NCBI RefSeq assembly: GCF_014280435.1
Contig: NZ_CP060388.1
Coordinates: 1,612,001 to 1,676,000 of the forward strand
DNA length: 64,000 nt
Source of the DNA: Sphingobium sp. KCTC 72723
GTDB taxonomy: Bacteria; Pseudomonadota; Alphaproteobacteria; Sphingomonadales; Sphingomonadaceae
Direction: 5' to 3'
Below, one piece after another: positions 1 to 10,242 of this stretch. The first letter of the stretch is position 1, and each line of letters begins with the position of its first letter. Below the pieces are notes generated by a model. It searched no databases, was not told the DNA's origin, and was given only the letters and a program-made list of their open reading frames with translations. The position numbers and the translations under genes are program-made.

Positions 1-138
1 CATGTTTGCGGGATAGGCCGCGTCTGGTGCGGGATCGCTGATGACGGCGGGATGGATGGCGGGTTCACGGGCGCTCGCAGGCCCGGCCAGTAGCAAGGTC
101 AGTGCAGCTATCCCAACTCCGCGTCCGATCCGATACAT
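1..138 (-). CDS. Exported protein, N-terminal fragment (gene runs off the window start)
   Basis: An ATG at 138 on the minus strand opens a frame that stays open to the window edge, giving 46 residues. The start MYRIGRGVG is followed by a hydrophobic run (IAALTLLLAG) and a typical AxA signal-peptidase site (ASA, then REP), so the product is exported. The mature part (PAIHPAVISDPAPDAA) is too short to assign. It lies 74 bases downstream of rbfA on the same strand and may be the next gene of that transcript or an independent one. The function is unknown. Confidence 0.55.
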   Translation of the reverse strand, partial: MYRIGRGVGIAALTLLLAGPASAREPAIHPAVISDPAPDAAYPANM

Positions 139-212
139 TGACTGCCCCCGATTACTGCCAAATGAAACGTTACCGGCCAGGCGTCACCGTCGCGAACCAA
201 GCGGCGCCTGGC

Positions 213-614
213 TCAATCCTCGCCCGCATCGTCCTTCGCCAGATCCTGCGCTATGCGGGGGTCACGCAGCAGCTTGTCGATATGGCTGCCCTCGTCGAAA
301 CTGTCGTCGGCCAGAAACTTGATCTTGGCCGCATATTTCAGGCGGGTGCGGGCAGCGACCTCGCGCTGGAAATAGGCGGTGTTGGTGCGCAACGCTTTCA
401 GCACTGCTTCCTCATCCTTGCCCAGCAAGGGTTTGATGAAGCAGACGGCATGACGCAGGTCGGACGACATGCGCACTTCGGTGACGCTCACGACATGTTT
501 GGCCAGCACATCGTCATGCACATCGCCGCGCTGCAATATCTCGGACAGGATATGGCGCACCTGTTCCCCGACGCGAAGCGCGCGAACGGACGAACTATCA
601 TTCTGACTGGACAT
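213..614 (-). CDS. rbfA: Ribosome-binding factor A
   Basis: This 133-residue protein is the late 30S maturation factor that binds the 16S rRNA helix 1 / central pseudoknot region during assembly. The fold is a single KH-like domain; recognisable family segments are the N-terminal [18 protein letters not shown], the central [13 protein letters not shown] and the C-terminal [10 protein letters not shown]. The ATG start is preceded by GAGG about 8 bases upstream. It is the last classical gene of the rimP-nusA-infB operon, 47 bases after infB, which is the usual place for it. Confidence 0.95.
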   Translation of the reverse strand: MSSQNDSSSVRALRVGEQVRHILSEILQRGDVHDDVLAKHVVSVTEVRMSSDLRHAVCFIKPLLGKDEEAVLKALRTNTAYFQREVAARTRLKYAAKIKFLADDSFDEGSHIDKLLRDPRIAQDLAKDDAGED

Positions 615-661
615 ATATCAACCTCATGGCCCCGGCCGAAACCGGGGCCATGTCTTTCCTA

Positions 662-3295
662 TCACAGCGTGCGGATGCGTTCTTCGACTTCGAACAATTC
701 GAGCGTATCGCCCGCCTTGATGTCGTTGGTATCCTGCAGGACCGCGCCACATTCCATACCCGCGCGGACTTCGGACACATCGTCCTTGAACCGGCGCAGC
801 GAGTGGATGACGGTTTTCGACACGATGACGTCGGACCGGGTAAGGCGCGCATTGAGCCCCTTGCGGATGACGCCTTCCAGAACCAGCAGACCGGCTGCCT
901 TGTCCTTCTTGCCTGCCGGAAACACCTGAAGCACTTCGGCACGACCCACGATCGTTTCGATGCGTTCGGGGGCCAGCTGACCCGCCATTTCGCCACGCAC
1001 TTCTTCCAGCAGGTCGTAGATCACGTCATAATAACGCAGCGAGATTTTCTCGCGCACGGCCAGCGGACGCGCCTTGGCATTGGGACGCACGTTGAAGCCG
1101 ATCAGCGGCGCACGGCTAGCAGAAGCCAGCGTGACATCGCTTTCGGTGATCGCGCCGACGCCGGAGCTGAGGATACGCACCTTGATCTCGTCGGTCGAAA
1201 TGCGGTTCAATGCACTGACGATCGCTTCGACCGAACCCTGCACGTCGCCACGGATGACGACCGGATATTCGATCACCTTCGTGCTGAGCGCCGAGAACAT
1301 ATTTTCAAAGTTGGTCGGCACCGAAGCCGTCCGCTTGCGCGTGATCTGTTCCTGACGATAAGCGGCGACCTCACGAGCGCGCGCCTCATTTTCGACGACC
1401 GTCATCTGGTCGCCCGCCATCGGCACGCCCGACAGGCCCAGCACTTCGACCGGAGTCGAAGGACCGGCGGACTTCACCTGCTGACCCTTGTCATTGACCA
1501 GCGCGCGCACCTTGCCGCTTTCCGCGCCGATGACGAACGTGTCACCGACCTTGAGCGTACCCTTGCGCACCAGCACGGTGGCGACCGCGCCACGGCCCTT
1601 GTCCAGCTGCGCCTCGATCACATTGCCTTCGGCTGCGCGATCGGGGTTGGCGGTCAGTTCCATGACTTCAGCCTGCAACAGGATCTTTTCGATCAGTTCG
1701 TCCAGACCCGTCTTTTTCAGCGCGGAAACCTGAACATCCTGCACGTCGCCGCCCATATCCTCGACCACGATTTCATGTTCGAGCAGGCGTTCACGCACCT
1801 TTTGCGGGTTGGCATCAGGCTTGTCGCACTTGTTGATCGCCACGATCATCGGCACGCCAGCGGCCTTGGTATGGTTGATCGCTTCGATCGTCTGCGGCAT
1901 CAGGCCATCGTCGGCAGCCACCACCAGAATGACGATGTCGGTCACGTTCGCACCGCGTGCGCGCATTTCCGAGAAGGCTTCATGGCCCGGCGTATCAAGG
2001 AAGGTGATGATGTCGCCACCCTTCGTCTTTACCTGATAGGCGCCGATATGCTGGGTAATCCCGCCGCTTTCACCCGCGACCACATCGGTCCCGCGCAGCG
2101 CGTCGAGCAGCGACGTCTTGCCGTGATCGACATGACCCATGATCGTGACGACCGGGGCGCGCGGCAGCAGCGTTTCGACTGCGTCGGCCTCACCCTCGAT
2201 ACCGATTTCGACGTCGGCTTCGGACACGCGCTGAATGCGGTGGCCAAATTCCTCGACCAGCAATTCGGCCATGTCCTGGTCGATCGACTGGTTGAGCGTG
2301 ACCGCCTGACCCATCTTGAACAGCGCCTTGACCAGGTCCGCGCCCTTTTCGGCCATACGGTTGGCCAGTTCCTGCACGGTGATGACTTCAGGCACCACCA
2401 CGTCGCGCGACTGTTTCTCACGCTGGCGTGCGCCGCCTGCATAATGGGCGCGACGTTCCTTTTCGCGCGCACGCTTGAGCGCGGCAAGGCTGCGGGCGCG
2501 GGCGCTGTCGTCATCGGCCAGAGCCTTGGTGACGGTCAGCTTGCCGGCCTGGCGACGATTATCCTCGCCCTTCTTCGCGCGTTCGGGCTTGGTGGGTTCG
2601 GGACGCTTGACCGGCGTAACCGGCGTGAAGCGGCGCGGCGGCGGCGGAGCGGCAGTCGCACCAGCAGCGCGTTCCCCTTCGACGGGCGCAGCAGCAGCTT
2701 CGGTCGCAGGTGCGGTGGCTTCCACCGGAGCGGCGGCAACAGGCGCTTCGACCATGCCAGGTTCGGGGGCAGGTTCGGGTGCCTTGGCTTCCTCGACCGC
2801 AGGGGCGGACGCAGCGGTTTCGGCAGCCTGGCGATTTTCCTCGGCCCGGCGCTTTTCGTCCTCGATCGCGGCGAGACGCGCAGCATCTTCACGACGGCGC
2901 GCATCTTCCTGCGCATTCATGCGGGCTTCTTCGGCCTCACGCAGCAGCTTTACCTGCAATTCCTGACGCGACATCAGGCTCTGCGGCGGGGTGTGGCGCT
3001 GCGGCGCGGGCTGTGGTGCGCGCTGTTGGGGCGGCGGCGGCGGCGCAGCAGGACGCGGCGCGGCAACGACGGGTGCAGCCGCCACGGGCGCAGGCGCAGG
3101 GTCAGCCTGCGGCGCTGTGGCAGGTGCCACCGCTTCGCCCGGCTTGCCCAGGACGCGGCGCCGCTTCACTTCGACCACGACCGTATTCTTGCGGCCATGG
3201 CTGAACTGCTGCTGCACCTGACCGGATTCCACGGTCCGCTTGATGCCCAAAGGCTTGCGGCCCAGAACCGGCTTGTCTTCCTTGCTGTCACTCAT
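662..3295 (-). CDS. infB: Translation initiation factor IF-2
   Basis: This 877-residue GTPase brings initiator tRNA to the 30S subunit and drives subunit joining. Residues 1-50 form the IF-2 N-terminal module, followed by a long low-complexity stretch rich in Ala, Pro and Glu to about residue 230 (an alphaproteobacterial feature), then the conserved IF-2 N domain. The G domain starts near residue 380 with G1 [12 protein letters not shown], then DTPGHEAF and the NKCDKPDA motif near 487; domains II-IV follow to the C-terminus. The length is usual for the class. It starts 10 bases after ylxR and precedes rbfA. Confidence 0.97.
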   Translation of the reverse strand: MSDSKEDKPVLGRKPLGIKRTVESGQVQQQFSHGRKNTVVVEVKRRRVLGKPGEAVAPATAPQADPAPAPVAAAPVVAAPRPAAPPPPPQQRAPQPAPQRHTPPQSLMSRQELQVKLLREAEEARMNAQEDARRREDAARLAAIEDEKRRAEENRQAAETAASAPAVEEAKAPEPAPEPGMVEAPVAAAPVEATAPATEAAAAPVEGERAAGATAAPPPPRRFTPVTPVKRPEPTKPERAKKGEDNRRQAGKLTVTKALADDDSARARSLAALKRAREKERRAHYAGGARQREKQSRDVVVPEVITVQELANRMAEKGADLVKALFKMGQAVTLNQSIDQDMAELLVEEFGHRIQRVSEADVEIGIEGEADAVETLLPRAPVVTIMGHVDHGKTSLLDALRGTDVVAGESGGITQHIGAYQVKTKGGDIITFLDTPGHEAFSEMRARGANVTDIVILVVAADDGLMPQTIEAINHTKAAGVPMIVAINKCDKPDANPQKVRERLLEHEIVVEDMGGDVQDVQVSALKKTGLDELIEKILLQAEVMELTANPDRAAEGNVIEAQLDKGRGAVATVLVRKGTLKVGDTFVIGAESGKVRALVNDKGQQVKSAGPSTPVEVLGLSGVPMAGDQMTVVENEARAREVAAYRQEQITRKRTASVPTNFENMFSALSTKVIEYPVVIRGDVQGSVEAIVSALNRISTDEIKVRILSSGVGAITESDVTLASASRAPLIGFNVRPNAKARPLAVREKISLRYYDVIYDLLEEVRGEMAGQLAPERIETIVGRAEVLQVFPAGKKDKAAGLLVLEGVIRKGLNARLTRSDVIVSKTVIHSLRRFKDDVSEVRAGMECGAVLQDTNDIKAGDTLELFEVEERIRTL

Positions 3296-3305
3296 ACGAC
3301 TGAAC

Positions 3306-4034
3306 TTAACCCTTCACTTCATCTTCGACCGGCACAATGTCCGGCATATCATTCCATACAGTCTCGTCCGCCAGCGCATCGGATGAGTCCTGCTCATCCT
3401 GCGCGGGCGCCGCGACGGCGCAACCCAGATAGTGTTCCAAGCGGCCCAGGGCTGCACGCAGACGCAAGGCCGCACGCGAGTCGGTTACCGCAATATGGAC
3501 GACATTGTCGCGCCCCATTGCCATAGATAGGGCGTCGCGGTCCACAGGCAAGACGATGCCGGCAAGATCGCTGCCTTCCGCTTCCTGCCCGACGCGCAGC
3601 GCCTGGTCCAGTTTGCGATTGCCATCGGCCGCCGCATCGCCGGCATGAAGCAGCAATTTGACCAGCCCCTTGCGGCACGCGGTATCGATTTTCTCCGAAC
3701 CTGTCAGCAACATGCCGCCGCGCGATTCCAGACCCAGACGGCTGAGCATGTCCTGCCGCAGCGCGCTTTCGATCCAGTCGGGCAAGTCGGCGTCGATCTG
3801 CAACGCGCCATCTTTGCCAGACCCGGCCTTGAAAGATCGCGCAATCGCGCCTTTCAGCTTGCCCTTGGCCAGCGCGCTTTCCAGTTCCGTGCGAGTGACG
3901 CCGATCCATGCGCCGCGTCCCGGCGCCTTGGCCCGGACATCGGGCAGCACTTGCCCCTCCGGCCCGATCGCCAGGCGGATCAGCGTTTCAGGGTCGGCAC
4001 GGTCGCCGGTCAATATGCATTTGCGTTCGGTCAT
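3306..4034 (-). CDS. YlxR (DUF448) / L7Ae-like RNA-binding protein
   Basis: This 242-residue protein has an N-terminal YlxR domain (about residues 1-75: RKCILTGDRA, then GRGAWIG) and a C-terminal half resembling the L7Ae-like domain found fused to YlxR in alphaproteobacteria (about 100-215). YlxR proteins bind RNA and have been linked to RNase P function; the exact role here is inferred. GGAGGGG precedes the ATG. It occupies its standard place between nusA and infB, although a tautomerase gene intervenes on the nusA side. Confidence 0.85.
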   Translation of the reverse strand: MTERKCILTGDRADPETLIRLAIGPEGQVLPDVRAKAPGRGAWIGVTRTELESALAKGKLKGAIARSFKAGSGKDGALQIDADLPDWIESALRQDMLSRLGLESRGGMLLTGSEKIDTACRKGLVKLLLHAGDAAADGNRKLDQALRVGQEAEGSDLAGIVLPVDRDALSMAMGRDNVVHIAVTDSRAALRLRAALGRLEHYLGCAVAAPAQDEQDSSDALADETVWNDMPDIVPVEDEVKG

Positions 4035-4097
4035 GCCTGCCCCTCCGCGAAAACGGATGGCCTGGCAACCCCAACGCTATCGGATAAGCCTAAACGC

Positions 4098-4343
4098 TCA
4101 TCGGGGAGTGTCCGCAACATTGGCGTCCTCCCTATCAGAGGTCGGGGAAATGGCGGGCGCGCGATCCGCCATCAGCAGGCCGCCCGCGCCATAATTTTCG
4201 ATCGACAATTCGGTGATGTTGATCTGCACCGCAGCCGCCGGCTTCCCCAGCCGCTCTACGAGCGACTGGGTGATGTCAGCGACCAACGCGGCTTTCTGCT
4301 CGCGAGTGGCGCTTCCAGCCAGGCGGATGTCGACGAAAGGCAT
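4098..4343 (-). CDS. 4-oxalocrotonate tautomerase family protein
   Basis: This 81-residue protein begins MPFVDIRLAG, giving the Pro2 that acts as catalytic base after Met removal in the 4-OT/MIF superfamily. The segment REQKAALVADITQSLVERLGK is the usual helix, followed by the second strand VQINITELSIENYGAGG. About 20 C-terminal residues (from about 62) are an extra, Pro/Asp-rich tail compared with classical 60-70 residue members. It starts 5 bases after the nusA stop and so lies inside the nusA operon, an unusual neighbour. The substrate cannot be predicted. Confidence 0.8.
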   Translation of the reverse strand: MPFVDIRLAGSATREQKAALVADITQSLVERLGKPAAAVQINITELSIENYGAGGLLMADRAPAISPTSDREDANVADTPR

Positions 4344-4348
4344 CAGAC

Positions 4349-5926
4349 TTAGGCTTCCTCGTCCTGGAACCAGTGGGCGCGCGCGGCCATGATGATCTCA
4401 TTGCCCTGCTCGTCCGACAGGCCATAGGCTGCCAATACGCCGCCCTTGTCCTCGCTGGCGTTGCTTTCCGACTTGCGGCGGCGCTGGTCGATGCGCTTCT
4501 TCTGCACCAGTTCGTCGGTGGCCAGATCGGCCAGATCGTCCAGCGTCTTGATGCCCGCCTTGCCCAGCGTCACCAGCATCGCTTCGGTCAGATGCGGCAT
4601 TTCGGCCAGTGCATCTTCAACGCCCATCGCCTGCCGTTCTTCACGCGAAGCCGCTTCGCGCCGCTCCAGCGCTTCGAGTGCGCGGCTCTGCAATTCGCCT
4701 GCCAGATCGTCGTCGAAACCTTCGATCGAGGCCAGCTCGTCGATGCTGACATAGGCGACTTCTTCCAGCTCGCCAAAACCTTCGGCGACCAGCAGCTGCG
4801 ACAGGGTTTCGTCCACGTCCAGTTCGTTCTGGAACAGTTCGGAACGCGACACGAATTCCTTCTGGCGCTTCTCGCTGGCGTCGGCTTCGGTCATGATGTC
4901 GATCGCCTTGCCGGTCAACTGGCTGGCGAGGCGGACATTCTGGCCGCGACGACCGATGGCGAGCGACAACTGATCGTCGGGGACGACCACTTCGATGCGT
5001 TCTTCTTCCTCGTCGATGACGACGCGGCTGACCTGTGCGGGTTGCAGCGCGTTGACCACGAAAGTCGCAGTATCTTCCGACCAGGGGATGATGTCGATCT
5101 TTTCGCCCTGCATTTCCTGCACGACGGCCTGCACGCGGCTGCCCTTCATGCCGACGCACGCGCCGACGGGATCGATGCTGCCGTCGCGGCTGATCACGCC
5201 GATCTTGGCGCGGCTGCCCGGATCGCGCGCCGCCGCCATGATGGTGATGACGCCATCATAGATTTCGGGGACTTCCTGCGCGAACAGCTTCTTCATGAAT
5301 TCAGGGTGCGCGCGGGACAGGAAAATCTGCGGTCCACGATTTTCGCGGCGCACGTTCAGCACGACCGAACGGATGCGGTCGCCGACGCGGACAACTTCGC
5401 GCGGTATCTGCTGGTCGCGGCGAATGACGCCCTCGGCCCGGCCCAGATTGACGACGACATGGCCGAACTCGACCGACTTGACGACGCCGGTGATGATTTC
5501 ACCCACGCGGTCCTTATATTCTTCATGCTGGCGCTCGCGCTCTGCGTCACGGACCTTCTGGAAGATGACCTGCTTGGCCGACTGGGCGTCGATGCGCCCC
5601 AGGTCGATAGGCGGCAGCGGATCGACGATGAAATCGCCGACGATCGCGTCCTTCTTCAGCTTCTGCGCGGCCTTGATATCGACCTGCTTGAAATAATCCT
5701 CGACCACATCGACCACTTCGACCACGCGCCACAGGCGCAGATCGCCCGTTTCGGGGTCCAGCTTTGCACGGATGTCGTTTTCAGCGCCGTAGCGCGCACG
5801 CGCGGCGCGCTGAATGGCGTCTTCCATCGCCTCGATGACGATGGCCTTGTCGATCATCTTTTCCGACGCCACCGAATTGGCGATGGCGATCAGTTCGGCC
5901 CTGTTGGCGGAAATGGCGTTGGCCAT
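4349..5926 (-). CDS. nusA: Transcription termination/antitermination factor NusA
   Basis: This 525-residue RNA polymerase-associated factor controls pausing, termination and antitermination. The start MANAISANRAEL is chosen because it matches the family N-terminus and has AAGGG about 9 bases upstream; a longer in-frame reading to 6181 only overlaps rimP. Domains in order are the N-terminal RNAP-binding domain (to about 130), S1 (about 135-200, GEIITGVVKSVEFGHVVV), two KH domains (about 230-345) and a C-terminal acidic-repeat region with HhH-like motifs (about 360-500, ending HWFQDEEA). It follows rimP by 11 bases. Confidence 0.96.
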   Translation of the reverse strand: MANAISANRAELIAIANSVASEKMIDKAIVIEAMEDAIQRAARARYGAENDIRAKLDPETGDLRLWRVVEVVDVVEDYFKQVDIKAAQKLKKDAIVGDFIVDPLPPIDLGRIDAQSAKQVIFQKVRDAERERQHEEYKDRVGEIITGVVKSVEFGHVVVNLGRAEGVIRRDQQIPREVVRVGDRIRSVVLNVRRENRGPQIFLSRAHPEFMKKLFAQEVPEIYDGVITIMAAARDPGSRAKIGVISRDGSIDPVGACVGMKGSRVQAVVQEMQGEKIDIIPWSEDTATFVVNALQPAQVSRVVIDEEEERIEVVVPDDQLSLAIGRRGQNVRLASQLTGKAIDIMTEADASEKRQKEFVSRSELFQNELDVDETLSQLLVAEGFGELEEVAYVSIDELASIEGFDDDLAGELQSRALEALERREAASREERQAMGVEDALAEMPHLTEAMLVTLGKAGIKTLDDLADLATDELVQKKRIDQRRRKSESNASEDKGGVLAAYGLSDEQGNEIIMAARAHWFQDEEA

Positions 5927-5937
5927 GGAAAGAACCC

Positions 5938-6465
5938 TTATCCTTCGGTTTCGATATCGTCCGCGCCCTCGGAGGACAACGGCATGGTAGCAGAAATTAA
6001 TGCGTCGGTCAGCACCAGCTTGGCCCCGTCGATCAGCGCGAAGGGGATGACGACCGCACCCGCCTTGGTATCGGTAAACAGGACGCCGTCGCTGTCGTCG
6101 ACACCGCCCAACATGCCCTTGAACGTCTTGCGACCCTCGACGGCTTCGGTCACGGTGATCCGTGCTTCGAACCCGCCCCATTCGACGAAATCATGCAGGC
6201 GAGTCAGCGGCCGGTCGATGCCGGGCGAACTGACTTCCAGCCGATAGGCTTCCTCGATCGGATCGGCTTCGTCCATGACGTCCGACAGCCGACGCGACAG
6301 GGCGGCGCAATCCTCGATCACCAACTGCTTGGTTTCGGGGCGCTCTGCCATGATCTGGAGCGTGCGTTCGTCGCCCGACCCGAACAGCTTGATCCGCACG
6401 AGGTCAAAGCCCAAAGCCTTCACCTCAGGTTCGATCAGCGCAGTCAGTGCGGCGATGTCCGCCAT
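5938..6465 (-). CDS. rimP: Ribosome maturation factor RimP
   Basis: This 175-residue factor is needed for 30S assembly. The family motif LEVSSPGIDRPL (about residues 85-96) and the C-terminal SH3-like domain (GRKTFKGMLGGVDDSDGVL) are present. The start MADIAAL is preferred over an upstream in-frame start by six codons because GGAGAT sits about 6 bases before it. It is the first gene of the nusA-infB operon, with a promoter about 95 bases upstream. Confidence 0.93.
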   Translation of the reverse strand: MADIAALTALIEPEVKALGFDLVRIKLFGSGDERTLQIMAERPETKQLVIEDCAALSRRLSDVMDEADPIEEAYRLEVSSPGIDRPLTRLHDFVEWGGFEARITVTEAVEGRKTFKGMLGGVDDSDGVLFTDTKAGAVVIPFALIDGAKLVLTDALISATMPLSSEGADDIETEG

Positions 6466-6558
6466 GCAATCTCCGAAAAACAAATAAGCAGTTCCGCCGT
6501 TGCCGCAGGCGTTTCACCTGCGACCCTGACATGTTTGACGATGTAAGGAAGCAATCTC

Positions 6559-6587
6559 GATATAGGCGGGGTGCAGGGAATCTGCAA
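6559..6587 (-). promoter_or_regulatory. Sigma70-type promoter of the rimP-nusA-infB operon
   Basis: Read on the minus strand there is a TTGCAG hexamer (6587-6582) and a TATATC hexamer (6564-6559) separated by exactly 17 bases, about 95 bases upstream of rimP. This matches the housekeeping consensus spacing and is the only good match in the divergent intergenic region. Confidence 0.55.
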
Positions 6588-6656
6588 CATTATTCGTTCT
6601 GATCCATTATGGCAGGCAACAGACGCCCCGACAGCCGCCATTTATCAGAGACACAG

Positions 6657-7793
6657 ATGCGCCGCCTTCCCCTTGCCGCCCTGCCCCTCATCCTCATTGC
6701 CTGTTCGGCAGACAACGCCACGGGCCAGAACGCGGCCACGCCCGCGCCCAAACCCTTCGCCACGGCCACCATCGCCGATTTCGATTCGCCCTGGGCGATG
6801 ACCTTCCTGCCGGACGGGCGCGCGCTGGTGACGGAAAAGAAGGGCGAGATGATCCTGTTCGATCCCAAAAACGGCACGAAGATCCCCGTCGCGGGCATCC
6901 CGGCCGTCGATTCTGCCGGTCAGGGCGCGTTGATGGACGTGGTGCTGTCCCCGAATTTCGCCAGGGACAAGGCCGTCTATTTCAGCTTTTCGGAGGCGCG
7001 CGAGGGCGTGAAGGGCGTGGCATTGGCCAAGGGCATGTTCGCGCAGGCCAGCGACGGCACGACCAGCCTGACCAAGGTGCAGACCCTCTTCCGCGCCACC
7101 CCCTATGTCGAGGGGAACGGCCATTATTCGGGCCGCATCGCTTTTTCGCCCGATGGCAAATATCTGTTCTTCACCAATGGCGAGCGGCAGAAATTCGACC
7201 CCGCGCAAGACCCCAAATCGACATTGGGCAAAGTGCTGCGCCTGAACCTGGACGGCACCCCGGCTGCGGGCAATCCGCTGGCGGCCAAAGGCTTCAACCC
7301 GGCCATCTGGTCCTACGGCCATCGCAATCTGTTGGGCATCGCCTTCGACGGCGAAGGCCGCCTGTGGGAACAGGAAATGGGGCCGAAGGGCGGCGATGAA
7401 GTCAACCTGATCAAGCCAGGCCTCAACTATGGCTATCCCAAAGTGTCGAACGGCAGCCATTATGACGGCCGCGACATTCCCGACCATGCGCCCAGCGACG
7501 GCTTCGAAGCACCCAAGGTCAGTTGGAACCCGGTCATCTCGCCGGGCGGCCTGCTCTATTATTCGGGCAATCTGTTCCCGGCGTGGAAGGGATCGCTGTT
7601 CATCGGCGGCCTGTCGAGCAAGGCGCTGGTGCGCGTCAGGCTGGATGGCGAAAGCGCGGCCAAGGCCGACCAGTGGGACATGGGTGCGCGAATCCGCGAT
7701 GTCGATCATGGACCGGACGGCGCGCTCTGGCTGCTGGAAGATGGTGCGGACGGATCGCAGGGACGGCTGCTGAAACTGACGCCTGCGAAGTGA
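6657..7793 (+). CDS. PQQ-dependent sugar dehydrogenase-like lipoprotein
   Basis: This 378-residue protein of the glucose/sorbosone dehydrogenase (Asd/YliI) family is a six-bladed beta-propeller that oxidises aldose sugars with PQQ in the periplasm. The start MRRLPLAALP gives a signal sequence with lipobox LIAC (Cys16), so the protein is probably a lipoprotein. Family motifs are WAMTFLPDGRALVTEK, HYSGRIAFSPDGKYLFF, YGHRNLLGIAF, WEQEMGPKGGDEVN and GLNYGYPKVS. An in-frame start 16 codons upstream would bury the signal peptide and is rejected. It is monocistronic, divergent from rimP. PQQ dependence is inferred from the family. Confidence 0.88.
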   Translation: MRRLPLAALPLILIACSADNATGQNAATPAPKPFATATIADFDSPWAMTFLPDGRALVTEKKGEMILFDPKNGTKIPVAGIPAVDSAGQGALMDVVLSPNFARDKAVYFSFSEAREGVKGVALAKGMFAQASDGTTSLTKVQTLFRATPYVEGNGHYSGRIAFSPDGKYLFFTNGERQKFDPAQDPKSTLGKVLRLNLDGTPAAGNPLAAKGFNPAIWSYGHRNLLGIAFDGEGRLWEQEMGPKGGDEVNLIKPGLNYGYPKVSNGSHYDGRDIPDHAPSDGFEAPKVSWNPVISPGGLLYYSGNLFPAWKGSLFIGGLSSKALVRVRLDGESAAKADQWDMGARIRDVDHGPDGALWLLEDGADGSQGRLLKLTPAK

Positions 7794-7815
7794 AGCATCA
7801 CCGACAGGCGCTTAA

Positions 7816-7909
7816 CGCGTCACCCCGGACTTGATCCGGGGTCCCGCTTTCTCTCCAACGCCTGAAAAGAAAAGCGGGATGCCGGGTCAAGCCCGGCATG
7901 ACGGAGGTT
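7816..7909. repeat. Intergenic inverted repeat, CGTCA-type family
   Basis: The left arm begins CGTCACCCCGGACTTG and the right arm ends CCCGGCATGACGG; the two are imperfect reverse complements separated by a short AT-richer loop, and each arm is itself a small hairpin. It lies between two convergent genes, so it may also act as a bidirectional terminator. Similar elements occur at 14692-14774 and 19803-19887. Confidence 0.75.
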
Positions 7910-7922
7910 TGTGTGAATATTC

Positions 7923-9557
7923 TCAGACCAACCGGCTCTGCTTGACCGCCGCTTCGATGAAGCTGGCGAACAGCGGGTGCGGGTCGAAGGGTTTGGATTT
8001 CAATTCCGGGTGGAATTGCACGCCCACGAACCAGGGATGGTCGGGCCGCTCGACGATTTCGGGCAACATGCCGTCCGGCGACATGCCCGAAAAGATCAGG
8101 CCACCCTTTTCCAGCGGCTCGCGATAACCCGCGTTGACTTCATAGCGATGGCGATGCCGTTCGCTGATCTCGCTTGCGCCATAGACGCCCGCGACCACGC
8201 TGTTGCCCGCAAGTTTCGCCGGATAAGCGCCCAGCCGCATCGTCCCGCCCAGATCGGTGTCGGCGGTCCGCTTTTGCAGGCCTTCCTTGCTCATCCATTC
8301 GGTGATCAGACCCACGACCGGTTCGGACGTTTCGCCAAATTCGGTGGTCGATGCCTTGACGATGCCCGCCGTGTTGCGCGCACCCTCGATGCAGGCCATC
8401 TGCATCCCCAGGCATATGCCAAAGAACGGCACGCCGCGTTCGCGCGCGAATTTGACCGACGCGATCTTGCCTTCGGACCCGCGCACGCCAAAGCCGCCGG
8501 GGACCAATATGCCGTGCATCGGCTCCAGCCGGGCAGCGATGTCCGCGCCCTCCCCTTCGAACAATTCGGCGTCGATCCACTTGACGTTGACCTTCACCCG
8601 GTTGGCCAGGCCACCATGATGCAGCGCTTCGTGCAGCGATTTATAAGCGTCCAGCAGGCCGACATATTTGCCGACCACGCCGATCGTTACTTCGCCTTCC
8701 GGGTTCTTGTGCCGGTCCATGATGTCGTCCCAGCGGGCGAGTTCTGGCACGGGCGCATCGGTGATGCCGAATGCGCGCAGCACTTCGGCGTCCAGACCTT
8801 CGGCATGATATTGCTGTGGCACGGCATAGATGCTGCTGGCGTCGAGCGCGGGGATGACCGCCTCAGGCCGGACGTTGCAGAACAAGGCGATCTTGCGCCG
8901 TTCGCTTTCGGGCAGCGGATGTTCGCACCGGCACAGCAATATGTCGGGCTGGATGCCCAGCGACGTCAGTTCGCGCACGCTATGCTGGGTCGGCTTGGTC
9001 TTCAGCTCGCCCGCCGCCGCGATATAGGGGACCAGCGTGACATGCACGAAGATCGACTGGCCGCGATCCAGATCATTATGCAGCTGGCGGATCGCTTCCA
9101 TGAAGGGCAGCGATTCGATGTCACCCACCGTCCCGCCGATTTCGCACAGGACGAAATCGATGTCGTCGGTATCGGCCAGCGCGAACGCCTTGATCTCGTC
9201 CGTGACATGCGGAATGACCTGCACCGTCGCGCCCAGATAGTCGCCGCGCCGTTCCTTGGTGATGATCGTCTGATAGACGCGACCCTGCGTCACATTGTCG
9301 CTCTGCCGCGCGGAAACGCCGGTAAAGCGCTCATAATGGCCCAGGTCCAGGTCCGTTTCCGCACCATCGTCGGTCACATAGACTTCGCCATGCTGATAGG
9401 GCGACATCGTGCCAGGATCGACGTTGAGATAGGGGTCGAATTTCCGAATGCGGACGCGATAGCCACGCGCTTGCAGCAATGCTGCAAGGGATGCGGCCAT
9501 GAGGCCTTTTCCAAGCGAGGAGACCACGCCGCCGGTGATGAATATATACCGCGCCAT
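7923..9557 (-). CDS. pyrG: CTP synthase
   Basis: This 544-residue enzyme converts UTP, ATP and glutamine to CTP. The N-terminal synthase domain (1-265) has the ATP-binding start [15 protein letters not shown] and the motif [20 protein letters not shown]. The C-terminal class I glutamine amidotransferase domain (about 295-540) has FGICLGMQ with nucleophile Cys382 and the triad partners His516 and Glu518 in QFHPEL. The length is normal and all catalytic residues are present. It is transcribed away from secG, 90 bases after it. Confidence 0.97.
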   Translation of the reverse strand: MARYIFITGGVVSSLGKGLMAASLAALLQARGYRVRIRKFDPYLNVDPGTMSPYQHGEVYVTDDGAETDLDLGHYERFTGVSARQSDNVTQGRVYQTIITKERRGDYLGATVQVIPHVTDEIKAFALADTDDIDFVLCEIGGTVGDIESLPFMEAIRQLHNDLDRGQSIFVHVTLVPYIAAAGELKTKPTQHSVRELTSLGIQPDILLCRCEHPLPESERRKIALFCNVRPEAVIPALDASSIYAVPQQYHAEGLDAEVLRAFGITDAPVPELARWDDIMDRHKNPEGEVTIGVVGKYVGLLDAYKSLHEALHHGGLANRVKVNVKWIDAELFEGEGADIAARLEPMHGILVPGGFGVRGSEGKIASVKFARERGVPFFGICLGMQMACIEGARNTAGIVKASTTEFGETSEPVVGLITEWMSKEGLQKRTADTDLGGTMRLGAYPAKLAGNSVVAGVYGASEISERHRHRYEVNAGYREPLEKGGLIFSGMSPDGMLPEIVERPDHPWFVGVQFHPELKSKPFDPHPLFASFIEAAVKQSRLV

Positions 9558-9647
9558 GGGGAAAGAGGCTTAGCCTTTCAGGACAACAAAGGGCAAGCGC
9601 GCGAATCCACGCACGCTTAAATAAAGATCGAACGATCGGTGAGGCGT

Positions 9648-10022
9648 TTAGTTAGCGAGCGGAACCGCGCCGTTGGCCGCGCTGGCGTTGCTGGCCGATT
9701 CGGCAGCCCCGGCCAGCGGATCGGCATTGCCGGTCGCGGGCGCACCCTGCGCCGCAGGTGCCTGACGCACCAGCGACGTGTCGATGTCGCTGGGAGCATG
9801 ACGCACCGACGCAATCACCGCCATCACGATCGACAGGGTGACGAAGATAGTCGCCAGCACCGTGGTCGATCGCGTGAGGAAATCCGCCGCGCCGCGCGCC
9901 GACATGAAGCCAGCCGGACTGCCACCCACGCCCAGCCCGCCGCCTTCCGACTTCTGCATCAGGATGACAGTGACCAGCAGGGCGGCGATGATCGCCTGCA
10001 CGACGAGGAGGAAAGTGAACAT
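9648..10022 (-). CDS. secG: Preprotein translocase subunit SecG
   Basis: This 124-residue inner-membrane subunit of SecYEG has two membrane segments, MFTFLLVVQAIIAALLVTVI and a second one near residues 52-72, joined by the family loop QKSEGGGLGVGGSPAGFMSARG. It carries a long Ala-rich, probably disordered C-terminal tail (about residues 80-124), as is common in alphaproteobacteria. The start at MFTF is chosen because an upstream in-frame start adds 27 residues that do not look like SecG. It sits between tpiA and pyrG, a usual alphaproteobacterial arrangement. Confidence 0.92.
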   Translation of the reverse strand: MFTFLLVVQAIIAALLVTVILMQKSEGGGLGVGGSPAGFMSARGAADFLTRSTTVLATIFVTLSIVMAVIASVRHAPSDIDTSLVRQAPAAQGAPATGNADPLAGAAESASNASAANGAVPLAN

Positions 10023-10119
10023 GCGAGCGGTTTCTGTCCGGTAATGAAAGTGCGTTGCCGCGCACATAGCGACGAAGGTGCGCGGGGGCAACCGCCGCTG
10101 CACCGCTATCCTGATTCAT

Positions 10120-10231
10120 CCTCCCCTCGCAGGGGAGGTGGCTGGCCAAAGGCCAGACGGAGGGGTGTCCTGCTATCGACAGGGTGACACCCCTCCACCA
10201 CTTCGTGGTCCCCCTCCCCCGCCGGGGGAGG
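10120..10231. repeat. Intergenic repeat with CCTCCCC-type ends
   Basis: The element starts with the hairpin CCTCCCCTCGCAGGGGAGG and ends with CCTCCCCCGCCGGGGGAGG. Between them GGAGGGGTGTC near the middle pairs with GACACCCCTCC, and further small hairpins (GGCCAAAGGCC, CCACTTCGTGG) are nested. It is a compound palindrome filling most of the tpiA-secG gap. The same type of sequence occurs in part at 27226-27244, 44191-44209 and 46191-46288. Confidence 0.75.
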
Positions 10232-10242
10232 AATTAAGCCGT

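Noticed and set aside
626..3526. A 966-residue open frame on the plus strand opposite infB
   Set aside because: It is antisense to a certain gene and its protein (His, Arg and Asp rich, no domain) is the typical mirror of high-GC coding sequence. The same holds for long frames opposite nusA, ppiD, ureC, the permease-kinase and kdpD.
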